DNA of 64,000 nt from Cannabis sativa (lineage: Eukaryota; Streptophyta; Magnoliopsida; Rosales; Cannabaceae): NCBI RefSeq assembly GCF_029168945.1, contig NC_083604.1, positions 45,317,686 to 45,381,685 of the forward strand, read 5' to 3'. The notes under the pieces are model-generated. The model was given only the letters and a program-made list of their open reading frames with translations. It was not told where the DNA came from and did not search any database. A program made the translations under genes and the position numbers. Of this stretch, positions 1-11,183 are shown in pieces; within the stretch, counting starts at the first letter, position 1, and each line of letters begins with the position of its first letter.

Positions 1-160
1 CCCATCGGACCCATGGTCCGACCATCGGACGGGACCAATTTTTCTCTCTGAAATCGCAGAAAAAAAAAAAATTGGTCCCGTCCGATGGTCGGACCATGGG
101 TCCGACCATCGGACGGGACCAATTTTTTTTTTCCTGCGATTTCAGAGAGAAGAAGAGAGA
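1..160. repeat. Palindromic array of a ~29-bp GC-rich unit
   Basis: The unit GGTCCGACCATCGGACGGG(ACC) plus AATTTTT appears forward at 15-43, inverted at 71-95 and forward again at 99-127. Arms 44-95 and 99-149 form a near-perfect ~105-bp palindrome centred on 97; its outer part pairs CTCTCTGAAATCGCAG (44-59) with its complement (134-149). A smaller palindrome, CGGACC-CAT-GGTCCG, is at 6-20. The block is far more GC-rich than its surroundings. It could be a terminal or subterminal part of an unclassified DNA element or a MITE; the window edge hides the left side. Confidence 0.8.
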
Positions 161-330
161 GTGGGCTTTCGGGGTGCGACTTTTGGGCGGTCCGAGAGAG
201 TGGGGTTGGGTCGGGGTGTTGGTGCGGGTGGTCGGAGGTGGCGGTGAGGGTTGGAGGTCGGAGAATGGAAGTCGGAGGTGGTGGTGAGAGTGGCGGCTGG
301 GATGTGAGATAGAGAGAGAGAGAGATGATG
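161..330. other. G-rich, C-poor segment with GA microsatellite
   Basis: The plus strand is strongly biased to G over C. Four G-runs within about 30 bp near 202-229 (GGGG, GGG, GGGG, GGG) could form a G-quadruplex. GAGAGA tracts lie at about 144-160 and 309-325. Short open frames run through it but resemble nothing I know and have biased, repetitive composition. No gene is supported here. Confidence 0.5.
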
Positions 331-884
331 CAGAGAGAGAATTGTGAGGGGGTATTTTTGGGATTTTGAAAAAAAATGTATAGTTTTTTTAGGGTTTAAG
401 TTTTAGGTTTAATAATAAATTTTTTTATTTTTTAAGTATATAAAATCAAAATTCCCATTTGAAAATATTACGGTAAGTATATCTATAAAAATATCTATGT
501 TAATTTCAAATTTATTAATTATTTAATTTGTCATATAAGATAATTTTAATATAATATTTTAAATAAAAACACAAAGTTATCTTTTAATTTAAAATATCTT
601 AAATATCAAAATATCTAATCTTATAATTAAATAATAAATAAATATTAAAGAAGTTAACAAATTTTTAAATCTGACCATAATAGGAAATATTTAAAATTGG
701 AAACATTCCAAAAAAAAAATATTTAAAAATTGGAAAAATTCCAAATTGAAAATATTTAAAATTGGAAACATTTCAATTTAGAAATATTTAAAAAAGGAAA
801 AAATGAATTTCGGGAAACAAAACCATGAAAAAATTAGATTTTTGGGAAAAAACAACAAAAATCGCAGCTTTTGGGAAACTGCCA

Positions 885-1060
885 AGGATTGGGCGTGAAA
901 CAGGCTGCACGCAGCCTTCATGCGCGCGCGGAGGGGAGGGACTGTCGAGGATCTTCGGCGCCTGCAGCATGCCTGACCGAGAAAACTCGGTCAGCTGCTG
1001 GGTGCGACTGGGCGGAGGTGCAAGGTGACACGGGCGTGTCACGCGCGCGCGATTGAGCAC
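885..1060 (-). other. GC-rich hairpin island in the E1 leader
   Basis: A sharply bounded GC- and CpG-rich block sits in an otherwise very AT-rich leader, about 290 bp inside the primer site. Clear hairpins: GGCTGC-AC-GCAGCC (903-916); stem CTGACCGAG / CTCGGTCAG with loop AAAA (973-994), extended outward by CAGCA / TGCTG; and GACAC-GGGC-GTGTC (about 1027-1040). GCGCGCGC runs occur at both ends. E8 has the equivalent block at 33667-33870 with GGCTGC-AA-GCAGCC. Short open frames across it look incidental. Confidence 0.7.
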
Positions 1061-1339
1061 CCATGCATACCCGAAATCCCGATTTTCCAAAATTCATAAC
1101 TTTCTCAATTTTTATCGGAATCAAAATTCTGTAAAAAACAAAATTGCTTAATTTTTCACAAGGAATCCAAATAAAATATTTTCAAAAATAAAAAAAATAT
1201 TTTTTATGGAAAAAAATTTCGTACAACATTAACATTCATCACATAAGCACATAAACCAACATGAAACCATCCAAATCAACACAGAAACATATATAACATT
1301 GTTTTAATTCATATTACATGAAAGTAAATCATTACCATG

Positions 1340-1351
1340 GCTCTGGTGCCA
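1340..1351 (-). promoter_or_regulatory. E1 tRNA primer-binding site (variant)
   Basis: On the minus strand the sequence is TGGCACCAGAGC, two bases inside the LTR end. The plant initiator-Met primer site is TGGTATCAGAGC, so this copy has two differences. It is followed by the CATGG also seen after the primer site of E6, E8, E9 and E10. Confidence 0.75.
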
Positions 1352-1353
1352 GT

Positions 1354-3199
1354 TGTTGGAAATTATTTTACCAGGATCTATTTACTATCATGTATGTTGG
1401 ATTAACAACCTAATATGAATTCTAAAACAATGAAAATAAACACATATAAAGTTAGAAAACCTTACAGTGGGTGCAGCGGAATATTATGACTCCTTCCGTT
1501 CAGATCTCTAGCCCTTGATTCCTTTTTGTAGCAGAGCATCACCAAGATCTGAACCTGGATCTTCTTTTCTCCTTCTTTGATGTAGAATTTCCATAGTCTT
1601 GCATACTATGATTGAGGTACCACTTGATGTGTGTGGGCACTACTCATTCACTCAAGGGAATTCGAAAAAAAACAGAGAAGAAAGAAAGAGAGAGAGTGGC
1701 GGTTTCATAGTGTTTGAGAGAATAAACTGTAAAGTGTGTCTCAAACCTGAAGCCTTTACCTTCCACATAGGGTTAAAGTTGAATTATTTGGCATTTAAAA
1801 ATGAAAAATAAAATGAGAAATAGAAGCATTAAGTGGCTGGCCATACATTGAGGAAAATAAATTCTTGCGCTTTTCTAACTTTCCTATTTCATCATTTCTA
1901 GTTTCCCATTTTCTCGAAATCGCCAATTCTCTCTTTCAACTTCACAAATGTCAAATCTAATTATTTAATAACTATAATTAATCATTAAATAATATATTGT
2001 CATTTATTTTATTTATTAATAAAAACTAATCAAAGTTTCCCAATTAATAAATATACCCTTTAAACTCTCTATTTACTGTTTTACCCTTGCTTACTGAAAA
2101 TTCATAAAGTAGACATAGTCTAACTTTTAAAATTATAATTGATTAATTAAAATCAATTAACTGAGTCCTGGAAGCAGTATGATCTCAACTAGTATGGGGA
2201 CCATGGGTCTATATAACCGAGTTTCCAATAAGTCGAACCGAATTTACCAAGTAAATTCTCTAACTTATTAATTCCTCATTGAATCCACGCTTAGAACTTG
2301 GAATTGCACTCTCAGTCATATAGAACGCTCTATATGTTCCACGATATAGACACGTCATTAGTTATCCATTGTTATAACCCTAATGTGATCAATGATCCTC
2401 TATATAGATGATCTACATTGAAAAGGCACTACTGTTACCGCTACACCTTCAATGTATTTTATCCTTAAAACACTTAATCCTGTATAAATGATATTTCAGC
2501 TAAGTGAAATGAGATCTCCACCATTTATCTTCGTTTGGTTAAGCTCGAAGGAAATCATCCTTTACTTCTATTTGCCAAATAGAAGCTATAGATTCCATAT
2601 TTATGTTAGCGCTCCCACTCAATTGCGTTACCGTGTTCCCAAAATGTACGTATCACCCTGACCCAAAACTAGGCTTAACTAACAAATCAAAGAACACGAG
2701 TAATACTCTTGAGATTGAACCTAACCATATCAGGATTGAGATCATTTGATCTAGGATCAACAAGTGATATTGAATTGAATAGATATTACGGTAAATTTTA
2801 ATATATCTAATCAAAGTTCAATATCGGTCCCTTCCGATGTATACTCCATACATCCGATACTGGTAAACTTTGCCAATGTCCTGGAAAGGACATAACACTT
2901 TTCCAAGGTGTAAGAATACCTATCGCTGATTATACCATGTCAGTCTAAATCCAGTGTTCTGACAAATCAGGGAATAAACTTTTGAACATATAATAAAGAT
3001 TATATTCCACTGTGCTGACAACACTATAATCTTTAACAAACTCATATGTTCTAGACTTAAAGAGAATTCATACATTATATACATATAAGCATGAAATAAA
3101 TCATGTGAACCATGCAACATAAAATGTTATTTCTGATCTTTATTAATAAGTAAATCTGATTATATGAAATGAGTTTTATTTAGGGCATAAAACCCAACA
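1354..3199 (-). repeat. E1 5' LTR (1846 bp)
   Basis: On the minus strand it begins TGTTGGGTTTTATGCCC and ends TTCCAACA, the TG...CA boundaries of this family. It carries the '...AGTCCAGAACATATGA...' version of the promoter-proximal region, which groups it with E3, E5 and E7 rather than with E4/E6/E10. No intact gene lies inside. Confidence 0.9.
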
Positions 3200-3231
3200 C
3201 TAACTGTCTTAACTAACCTATATCCTTAACA
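3200..3231 (-). repeat. E2 3' LTR remnant (32 bp) with adjacent purine tract
   Basis: These 32 bases are identical to the outer end of the E2 5' LTR (7789-7820). They are followed inward by the polypurine tract (3232-3241, GCAGGGGGGC on the minus strand). The rest of the 3' LTR is cut off exactly where the E1 LTR begins. Confidence 0.88.
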
Positions 3232-3279
3232 GCCCCCCTGCAAACTGAGTGTGGCTTTAGACACAACACTCAGTTTGGT

Positions 3280-6200
3280 TCAAAAATCAGAAAACTTCGA
3301 GCTGGAAATAGGTTTGCTAAGACAGTCTGCAATTTGTGCAGTAGCAGGTACATGCTTGACAAGAATTTGCTGCTGTAAAACCTTGTCACGCACAAAATAT
3401 AGATCAATTTCTATATGTTTTGTGCGTGCATGTAGAACAGGATTAGCAGCCATGAGCACAGTGCTTTGGTTATCACACCACACAGAGGGAGTGATAGTTT
3501 GAGGAATATGCAATTCACGAAGTAGAGACTGAACCCAAGTTACTTCAGCAACTGTGCTTGCAAGACTTCGAAACTCTGCTTCAGAGGATGATCGACTTAT
3601 GGTAGCTTGCTTTTGAGACTTCCAGGCAACAAGATTGCCACCAAAGTAGATACAATAGCCTGAGGTAGAGCATCTATCATCGGGATCAGTCGCCCAATCA
3701 GCATCATAGAAGGCTTCAACAGAGAAATCTGAAGCAGGTTTAAGGAGCAGGCCATGATCAAGAGTACCAGCAATGTACCTTAGTATTCTTTTCACAGCTG
3801 TCCAGTGAGAATGCAATGGATTGTGCATGTACTGACACACTTTATTCACACACTTTTTCAGGTCTAGTAATGGTAGCATACTGCAATGCTCCAACAATGG
3901 ACCTATATAGAGTTGCATCTTTAACCGGTTCACTCCCATAATTAGAGAGTCTAAGTCCACTGTTCATAGGAGTATGTTGGGTGTTGACATTTTGCATATT
4001 AGCCTTTGTGAGAAGATCTTGAAGGTATTTGGTTTGAGTGAGTAAAATCCCAGCAGATGTGTGATTAACTTGAATGCCCAGAAAGTAGTTAATAGTGCCA
4101 AGATCTTTGAGAGAAAAAGCAGAGCGTAACTCATGAATGAGTTGTTCTACTAAGTTCTTATCACTGCCCATGATGAGAATATCATCAACATATACTAGGA
4201 TGTAGATGCAAGACTGAGTTGTGACACGAATAAACAAAGATTGATCAGCTTTGGAGAACTGGAAGCCATGTTGAATTAGTACTGTGGATAGTTTTTCAAA
4301 CCAAGCCCTTGGTGCCTGTTTGAGCCCATAAAGAGCCTTGTTAAGTTTGCATACATATGTTGGATGATCTGGATCAATAAACCCTGGAGGTTGTTGCATG
4401 TAGATGTCTTCCTTTAAGTCACCATTAAGGAAGGCATTGTTCACATCCAACTGCCTTATTGTCCAACCTTTGGTAATGGCTATAGTAAGCACAATTCGAA
4501 TTGTTATAGGCTTCACAACAGGGCTGAAAGTCTCTGAAAAATTGAACCCAACTTGTTAATGAAAACCCTTTGCTACCAACCGTGCTTTACACTTGTTGAA
4601 TGACCCATCAGCATTCGGTTTGATCCTCATAACCCATTTTCATCCGATACATGTTTGGTCATCTGGTAGAGGAACAAGCACCCATGTCTTGTTTTTCTTT
4701 AAGGCTACCATTTCCGTGGACATAGCATTGAACCAGTGAGGCTCCTGTAAAGCTGTTTTGACAGATTTTGGCTCTGAAATGGCTAATAAGGCCTTCGGTT
4801 TCCTGATTCCAGCTTTGAGCCGTGTTGTCATTGGATGTGTGGAAGATGAGGACACTGTATTATCTGCAGGTAAATTGTTAGAAATAGTAGGTATAACATT
4901 GACAGTGGTATTGGTAAGTGCAGGGGCAGTATTCTCATTGTGACACTCAGATATAGGTGGAAAAGAGTCATGAGGCTGCTGAGATTGGTCAGGGTACACA
5001 GAACCAGTGGGAGTTGGGTTATGAGCAGTGTCACTGTTAAGAGAAATAACAGTGGGTGATGTTGGGAGATTGTTCACATTGAGGAAGGACACTATGGGAG
5101 GGACACCAGAAGGGAAGTGGGAAGAGAGTTCAGTAGGAGTTGATTGATTTCTAGGCTGAGAAGAGTAGGGAAAGGTGTGCTCATCAAAGACAACATCGTG
5201 AGATGTAGAGCATGTTGTCTTTGGATAAGCACTTAAACCCTTTGTGTGCCATGCTACAGCCTAAGAAAATACATGGGACAGACCTATGCTGCAGCTTATT
5301 TTTGTTGTATGGTCTCAGATTGGGATAGCATAAGCACCCAAAGACCTTGAGACTGGTATAATCTAGGACAGTGTTGAACAACACCTCAATAGGTGATTTT
5401 TGCATTAGAATTAGTGAGGGCATTCAATTGATTAGATAGGCTGCAATTCTAAAGGATTCATCCGAGTATTTGAGAGGAAGGTTGGCTTGAGCAAGCATAG
5501 TAAGACCTGTCTCAACAACATGCCTGTGCTTCCTCTCAACAACCCCATTTTGTTCATGAGTGTGAGGGTAGGCTAGTCTATGAACAATTCCTATACTCTC
5601 AAGGAGATTGGTAAAGGCTCTAAACTCACCTCCCCAATCAGATTGTAGTGTCTTAATTTTGTACCCTAACTGTAACTCAATTTGAGTTTTGAATTTGGTG
5701 AAGGTAGGCAAAGCCTCATCTCTAGTTCTGAGAAGGTATAGCCATGTATACCTAGAGTAGGCATCTACAAAACTGATGTAATATCTATAGACATTTGCTG
5801 AATTGATGGGGGCAGGTCCCCATAAATCAGAGTGAAGAAGCTTTAGTGGTTCAGTATAAGTGGTACTAGAGCTAGAAAAGGGTAGCTTATGTGATTTTCC
5901 AAGACAGCAAGATGAACAAACATCAGAGGCCTTTTTATTAGACAAAGTGATATTACATTTGGAGAGAGCCATTTTTACAATTCTAGCAGTAGGGTGGCCA
6001 AGCCTACTGTGCCACAAAGAAAAATCAGAACTAGAATTAGACAAATGATGAGTGTGACATTGAGGTGTGGACAGAGATGCAGGAACAGAGGCAGTTGGAG
6101 ATGTAAGAATACTCAGCTGGCTTGAATCAAATTTGTACAGTCCATTCTCAACATTCCCAACCAATAAGATCTTATGTGTAGTTCGGTCCTTAACACAACA

Positions 6201-7598
6201 AAAGAAAGGGTGAAACTCAAACATAATATTGTTATCTTGAGCAAATTTAGACACACTTAGTAAATTTTTTGTTATGGAAGGCACATGTAAAAGATTAGTG
6301 AGAAGTAATTGTTGAGAAGAAAGAGGAGAATGGGCTATAGACTTACCAACACTTTCAATGCTCAGACCAGCTCCATTACCAACAAGAACATGTTCATTAC
6401 CTGCATAGGAAGTACTTGCCCCAAGATTGGATGAATCAGGTGTAAGGTGGTGAGATGCTCCTAAATCCGAGTACCAATTATCATCTTGAATTGTTTCTGG
6501 TGTGGCAAAGGCAGAGGGCATCTCAGCAATGTTGGCCGTGACACGAAAATTGGCAAAGGACTCAGGGCCTGTAAAGGACTTATCGAATCGATAGAAACAC
6601 TGCTTGGCAAGGTGCCCGAACTTGTGACGTATTTGACACTGAGCCTTTTAATTCATTTGTTGATTTGAGCCACGTCCAGTGTTAAAGAGATTGCCATGTT
6701 GAGGATTGGGACCACTTCTGTTGGAAGACAGACCACCACCACGGGACATAGAATTCCTTGTGAAACCATCAGCACGAGGGGGACCACCACGACTGAATCC
6801 TAGTGGAATAGCAGGTGTAGAGTAGGGTCCACGATTGTACGTATTGTAACCATTGAATCTTGAATGGGACAAATTGGCTTCAGCTTTCAGAATATCAAGA
6901 TTCTTGGTGTGTTTATCGATTGGAGCCGATTGAGCCATTAACAAGGCCTCAATCTCTGCAACAGTATACATATCCTTTCTTGTAGTCACCGAGGTGACAA
7001 ACACATCATACTCAGCTGGTAATCCATTGAAGATAGCTTCAATGTGATCTTGAGGCGTTTGTTTGTGATCAATAGTAGCAAGAAGATCAACTATCCCTTT
7101 AATCTTGAGAAGATAGTCATTTAGGGAACCTGTCATCTTGGTGTTGCGTAGTTGAGTCTTGTACAGCCCTATATTAGCCGCATTGAGAGTTGTGTAGTAT
7201 TCATTTAAGGCAAGCCATATTTCAGCAGTGCTATCACAACCTATCATCCTGTTCGTGGTCTTTTCGGACATGGATGAAAGTAATCAAGAAACTAGAAGGT
7301 TGTCTTGCTGCTCCCAATCTTCAAATTCTGGGTTAACTTTATGATTCCTTTCATCGGTTGCAGAGAGGTATTTTGGTGGAGCTTTATCAAAATCAAGATA
7401 CTTTTGCAGTCGACTCCCTTTGATCGAGGCCAAAACTTGGTGACGCCATGGAAGGTAATTGTGCTCATCGAGCTTAATTGAGAGAGAATGAGTGAATGAA
7501 ACAGGGTATGATTTAGGTAGCATTGTTTGATGATTGTTCTCTGTTTGAGCATTGTTCAATCTTGATGCTCCACCATTAGAGGTACGAGGGATCTCCAT
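3280..7598 (-). pseudogene. E2 gag-pol polyprotein, decayed
   Basis: Order from the N terminus on the minus strand: gag 7598 to about 6600 (motifs LDEHNYLPWRHQVLASIKG, AEIWLALNEYY; CCHC knuckle just after a TAA at 6648, with its second Cys changed to Arg); protease near 6440 with DLG in place of DSG; GAG-pre-integrase (LWHSRLGHP) and integrase 6000-5424 with both core Asp residues and the Glu in EQNGVVERKHRH, though the usual DRGGE reads DWGGE; RT 4770-3842 with intact YVDD; RNase H 3960-3280 with DADWATDPDD and STSGYC. Breaks: stops at 7284, 6648, 5421, 4640 and about 4557, frameshifts near 5205 (about 2 bases lost) and near 3870-3900. Every domain is still recognisable, so decay is moderate. 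It cannot make a full polyprotein. Confidence 0.92.
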
Positions 7599-7614
7599 TA
7601 ACGAACGAGAGAGA

Positions 7615-7626
7615 GCTCTGATACCA
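7615..7626 (-). promoter_or_regulatory. E2 primer-binding site, initiator-Met tRNA
   Basis: TGGTATCAGAGC on the minus strand, directly next to the 5' LTR end, is the exact plant initiator-Met tRNA 3' complement used by copia elements. Confidence 0.9.
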
Positions 7627-7820
7627 TGTAATGTTTTGAGAACAGAGAGAGAAAGAAAGAGAGAAAAAAGAAGGTAATTCTGTTATTGATCTTAGACAAA
7701 AGGTTACAGAGGGGTTTTATATACAGATATAAAGAAGAGTTGAACCATAACAGATTCAACTAATCAAATAACAGAAAAACCTAACTAACTAACTGTCTTA
7801 ACTAACCTATATCCTTAACA
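7627..7820 (-). repeat. E2 5' LTR (194 bp)
   Basis: On the minus strand it runs from TGTTAAGGATATAGG to ATTACA. It contains a TATA-like stretch, TATATAAAACCCC, near 7712-7724, consistent with an LTR promoter, and CT-rich leader sequence toward its inner end. Confidence 0.85.
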
Positions 7821-8582
7821 GTTCACATGATTTATTTCATGATTATATGTATATAATGTATGAATTCTTTTTAAGTCCAGAACATATGAATTTGTTAAGA
7901 TTATAGTGTTGTCAGCACAGTGGAATATAATCTTAATTATATGTTCACAAGTTTATTCCCTGATTTGTCAGAACACTGGATTTAGACTGACATGGTATAA
8001 TCAGCGATAGGTACTCTTACACCTTGGAAAAGTGTTATGTCCTTTCCAGGACATTGGCAAAGTTTACCAGTATCGGATGTATGGAGTATACATCGGAAGG
8101 GACCGATATTGAACTTTGATTAGATATATTAAAATTTACCGTAATATCTATTCAATTCAATATCACTTGTTGATCCTAGATCAAATGATCTTAATCCTGA
8201 TATGGTTAGGTTCAATCTCAAGAGTGTTACTCGTGTTCTTTGATTTGTTAGTTAAGCCTACTTTTGGGTCAGGGTGATACATATATTTTGGTTACACGGT
8301 AATGCAATTGAGTGGGAGCGCTAACATAAATATGGAATCTATAGCTTCTATTTGGCAAATAGAAAGTAAAAGATGATTTCCTTCGAGCTTAACCAAACGA
8401 AGATAAATGGTGGAGATCTCATTTCACTTAGCTGAAATATCATTTATACAGGGTTAAGTGTTTTAAGGATAAAATACATTGAAGGTGTAGCGGTAACAGT
8501 AGTGCCTTTTCAGTGTAAATCATCTATATAGAGGATCATTGATCACATTAGGGTTATAACAATGGATAACTAATGACGTGTC

Positions 8583-10466
8583 TGTTGGGTTTTATGCCCT
8601 AAATAAAACTCATTTCAATATAATCAGATTTGTTTATTAATATAGATCAGAAATAACATTTAATGTTGCATGGTTCACATGATTTATTTCATGATTATAT
8701 GTACATAATGTATAAATTAATCTGAAACCCTTTTCACATACTTGATCCTGTTTATTGTGCCGTCAACACATTGGAAAGTAAACATGACTATGTGAATAAA
8801 GTTTCCTAGATTTATCAGACACAGGGTTTTACTGATATGATAATCTACAACAAGAGTTTACTTGTATTTGGAGAAATACTATGTTCTTTCCAGAACATTG
8901 GTTAAAGTAAAGCTCAGGTTGGATGCATGGAGTATGCATCGGAAGGGACCGATATTGAACTTTGACTTAGATTTAATTAAACTTACCGTAAAATCTATTC
9001 AAGTCAATATCGCCTAGTTGATCCTAGATCAAATGATCTTAATCCAGATATGATTAGGCTCAATCTTGAAAGGCTATTCGTGTTCTTTGATTTGTTAGTT
9101 AAGCCTACTTTTAGGTCAGGGTGATACGTACATTTTGGGAACACGGTAGTGCAATTGAGTGGGAGCGCTATCATAAACATGGAATCTATAGCTTCTATCT
9201 GGCAAATAGTAAGCAAAGGGTGATCTCCTTCGAGCTTGACCAAACGAACATAAATGGTGGAGTACTCATTTCACATAAGCTGAAATATCATTTATACGGG
9301 GTCAAGTGTTTTAAGGAATAAATACATTGTAGGGTGTAACGGTAATTTAATCCCTTTACAGTGTAGATCATTCATATAGAGGATCATTGATCACATTAGG
9401 ATTATAACAATGGATAACTAATGATGTGTCTATATGGTGGAACATATAGAGCATTCTATATACTGAGAGTGCAATTCTGAGTTCTATGCGTGGATTCAAC
9501 GAAGAATTAATAAGTTAGTGAATTTTAGTGCTAAATTCTTGATCTACTTATTGGAAGCTCGGTTATATAGACCCATGGTCCCCCCACTAGTTGAGATAAT
9601 ATTGCTTGTAAGACTCATGTAATTGGTTTTGATTAATCAATTATAATTCACAAATTAGACTATGTCTATTTGTGAAATTTTCACTAAGTAAGGGCGAAAT
9701 TGTAAAGAAAGAGTTTATAGGGGCATATTTGTTAATTATGATACTTTGTATGGTTCAATTAATAAATATGATAAATGACAATATTATTTAATAATTATTT
9801 ATAGTTATTAAATAGTTAGAATTGGCATTTAAATGATTGAATTAGGAAATTGGCATTTTTGAGAAAATCAGATACAAAAGTGGTAAAATTGCAAAATTGC
9901 AAAAATCAAGGCCCAGTCCACCTAGCATAGGGCCGGCCACTTGTGTTATCTTTTTTAAATGATTTTTTCATTATTTTAATGCCATATAATTCAAATCAAA
10001 CCCTAGAGGAATGCTATAAATAGATAGTGAAGGCTTCAGGAAAATAACACACTTTCTGAATCAGAAAAACCTGAGCCTCCACTCTCTTCTCTAGCCGCCA
10101 CTCTCTCTCTCTTTTCTTCCTCAATATTTCGAACCTCTCTTAGTGATTAGAGTAGTGCCCACACACATCAAGTGATACCTCAATCATAGTGAGGAAGATC
10201 GTGAAGAAAGATCATCAGCAAAGGAGATTCAGCATCAAAGATTCAGAGAAAGAGATCCAGGTTCAGATATTGATAATGCTCTGCTACAGAAAGGAATCAA
10301 GGGCTAGATATCTGAACGGAAGGAGTCATATTATTCCGCTGCACCCAATGTAAGGTTTCCTAAACTTTATATGTGTTTATTTCATCGTTTTAGAAAGTTC
10401 TTATTTAGGATGTTAATAAACATACTTGTGAGTAGATCTAAGATCCTGGTAAAATAATATCCAACA
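8583..10466 (+). mobile_element. E4: solo LTR (1884 bp) with TSD GTGTC
   Basis: Starts TGTTGGGTTTTATGCCC, ends ATATCCAACA, and is flanked by GTGTC at 8578-8582 and 10467-10471. E3 sequence reads through across it. It belongs to the same LTR subfamily as E6 and E10. Primer site and internal region are absent, so it is the product of recombination between the two LTRs of a former complete insertion. Confidence 0.95.
10015..10022 (+). promoter_or_regulatory. TATA box in the E4 solo LTR
   Basis: TATAAATA sits about 450 bp before the LTR end, at the same place as in E6 and E10. A solo LTR can still drive transcription outward into the flanking E3 remnant. Confidence 0.6.
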
Positions 10467-11183
10467 GTGTCTATATCGTGGAAGATATAGAGCGTTCTAC
10501 ATGACTGAGAGTGCAATTCCAAGTTCTAAGTGTGGATTCAATGAGGAATTAATAAGTTAGGGAATTTACTTGGTAAATTCGGTTCGACTTATTGGAAGCT
10601 CGGTTATATAGACCCATGGTCCCCATACTAGTTGTGACCATACTGCTTGTAAGACTCAGTTAATTGATTTTAATTAATCAATTATAATTCTAAAAGTTAG
10701 ACTATGTCTACTTTATGAATTCTCACTAAGTAAGGATGAAATCGTAAATAAAAGAGTTTCTAGGTTTAATTATTAATTAAGAGACTTTGTATGTCTAATT
10801 AATAATTATTTTAAATGACAATATTATTTAATAATCTATTTTAGTTATTAAATAATTAGTTTTGACATTTAAATGGTTAGAATTGGAAAAATGGCATTTT
10901 TGGAGAAATAGAAATAAAATTGAGGAAACTGCAAATCCAAGTAAGGCCCATAACACACCATGGCCGGCCACCTCTTTGCTTGTTCCCCAATTATTATTTT
11001 CAATTTTAATTGCCATGTAATTGCTAATCAAAGCCTAGCAATAATTGTTGGAAATTATTTTACCAGGATCTAGATTTACTAACAAGTATGTTGGATTAAC
11101 AACCTAATATGAATTCTAAAACAATGAAAATAAACACATATAAAGTTAGAAAACCTTACAGTGGGTGCAGCGGAATAATATGA

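Larger units (their letters stand above)
331..3199 (-). mobile_element. E1: 5' part of a copia-type LTR element (minus strand), cut by window edge
   Basis: Read on the minus strand this is a 5' LTR (3199 to 1354), a tRNA primer site (1351-1340) and the start of a long AT-rich leader running off toward position 1. The leader matches that of E8 next to the primer site and includes the same kind of GC-rich island. The LTR end touches the Ale-like element E2 at 3200; CTAAC (3200-3204) would be the target duplication, its partner lying outside the window. The exact inner limit of leader homology (331 here) is uncertain. No coding sequence is seen in this part. Confidence 0.8.
3200..7820 (-). mobile_element. 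E2: Ale-like Ty1/copia element, truncated in its 3' LTR
   Basis: A small copia element on the minus strand with short LTRs: 5' LTR 7627-7820, primer site 7615-7626, coding region 7598-3280, purine tract GCAGGGGGGC (3241-3232) and only 32 bp of 3' LTR (3200-3231). The size, 194-bp LTR and domain order (gag, protease, integrase, RT, RNase H) fit the Ale/Retrofit group; the lineage is inferred, not tested by phylogeny. It interrupts the plus-strand LTR E3, which resumes at 7821, and was itself hit by E1 at 3200. Confidence 0.88.
7821..11045 (+). mobile_element. E3: plus-strand LTR, broken by E2, E4 and E5
   Basis: LTR sequence lies at 7821-8582 and 10472-11045. The first ~90 bp (up to CATG|GTTCACATG) are missing because E2 is inserted there, and the 3' end beyond TAGCAATAAT is missing because E5 begins at 11046. 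ATAAT (11041-11045) is the likely E5 target sequence. The best relative in the window is the E7 LTR (23881-25795). E3 is the oldest layer of this left-hand stack. Confidence 0.82.

Noticed and set aside
4758..4943. Plus-strand frames inside E2 (also at 3251, 5860, 6486)
   Set aside because: Shadows of the minus-strand gag-pol pseudogene.
9004..9321. Overlapping frames of 66-79 codons on both strands in LTRs (also at 11639, 19991, 35750, 44012)
   Set aside because: Same LTR segment in several copies, open on both strands; no domain and no conservation in other subfamilies.
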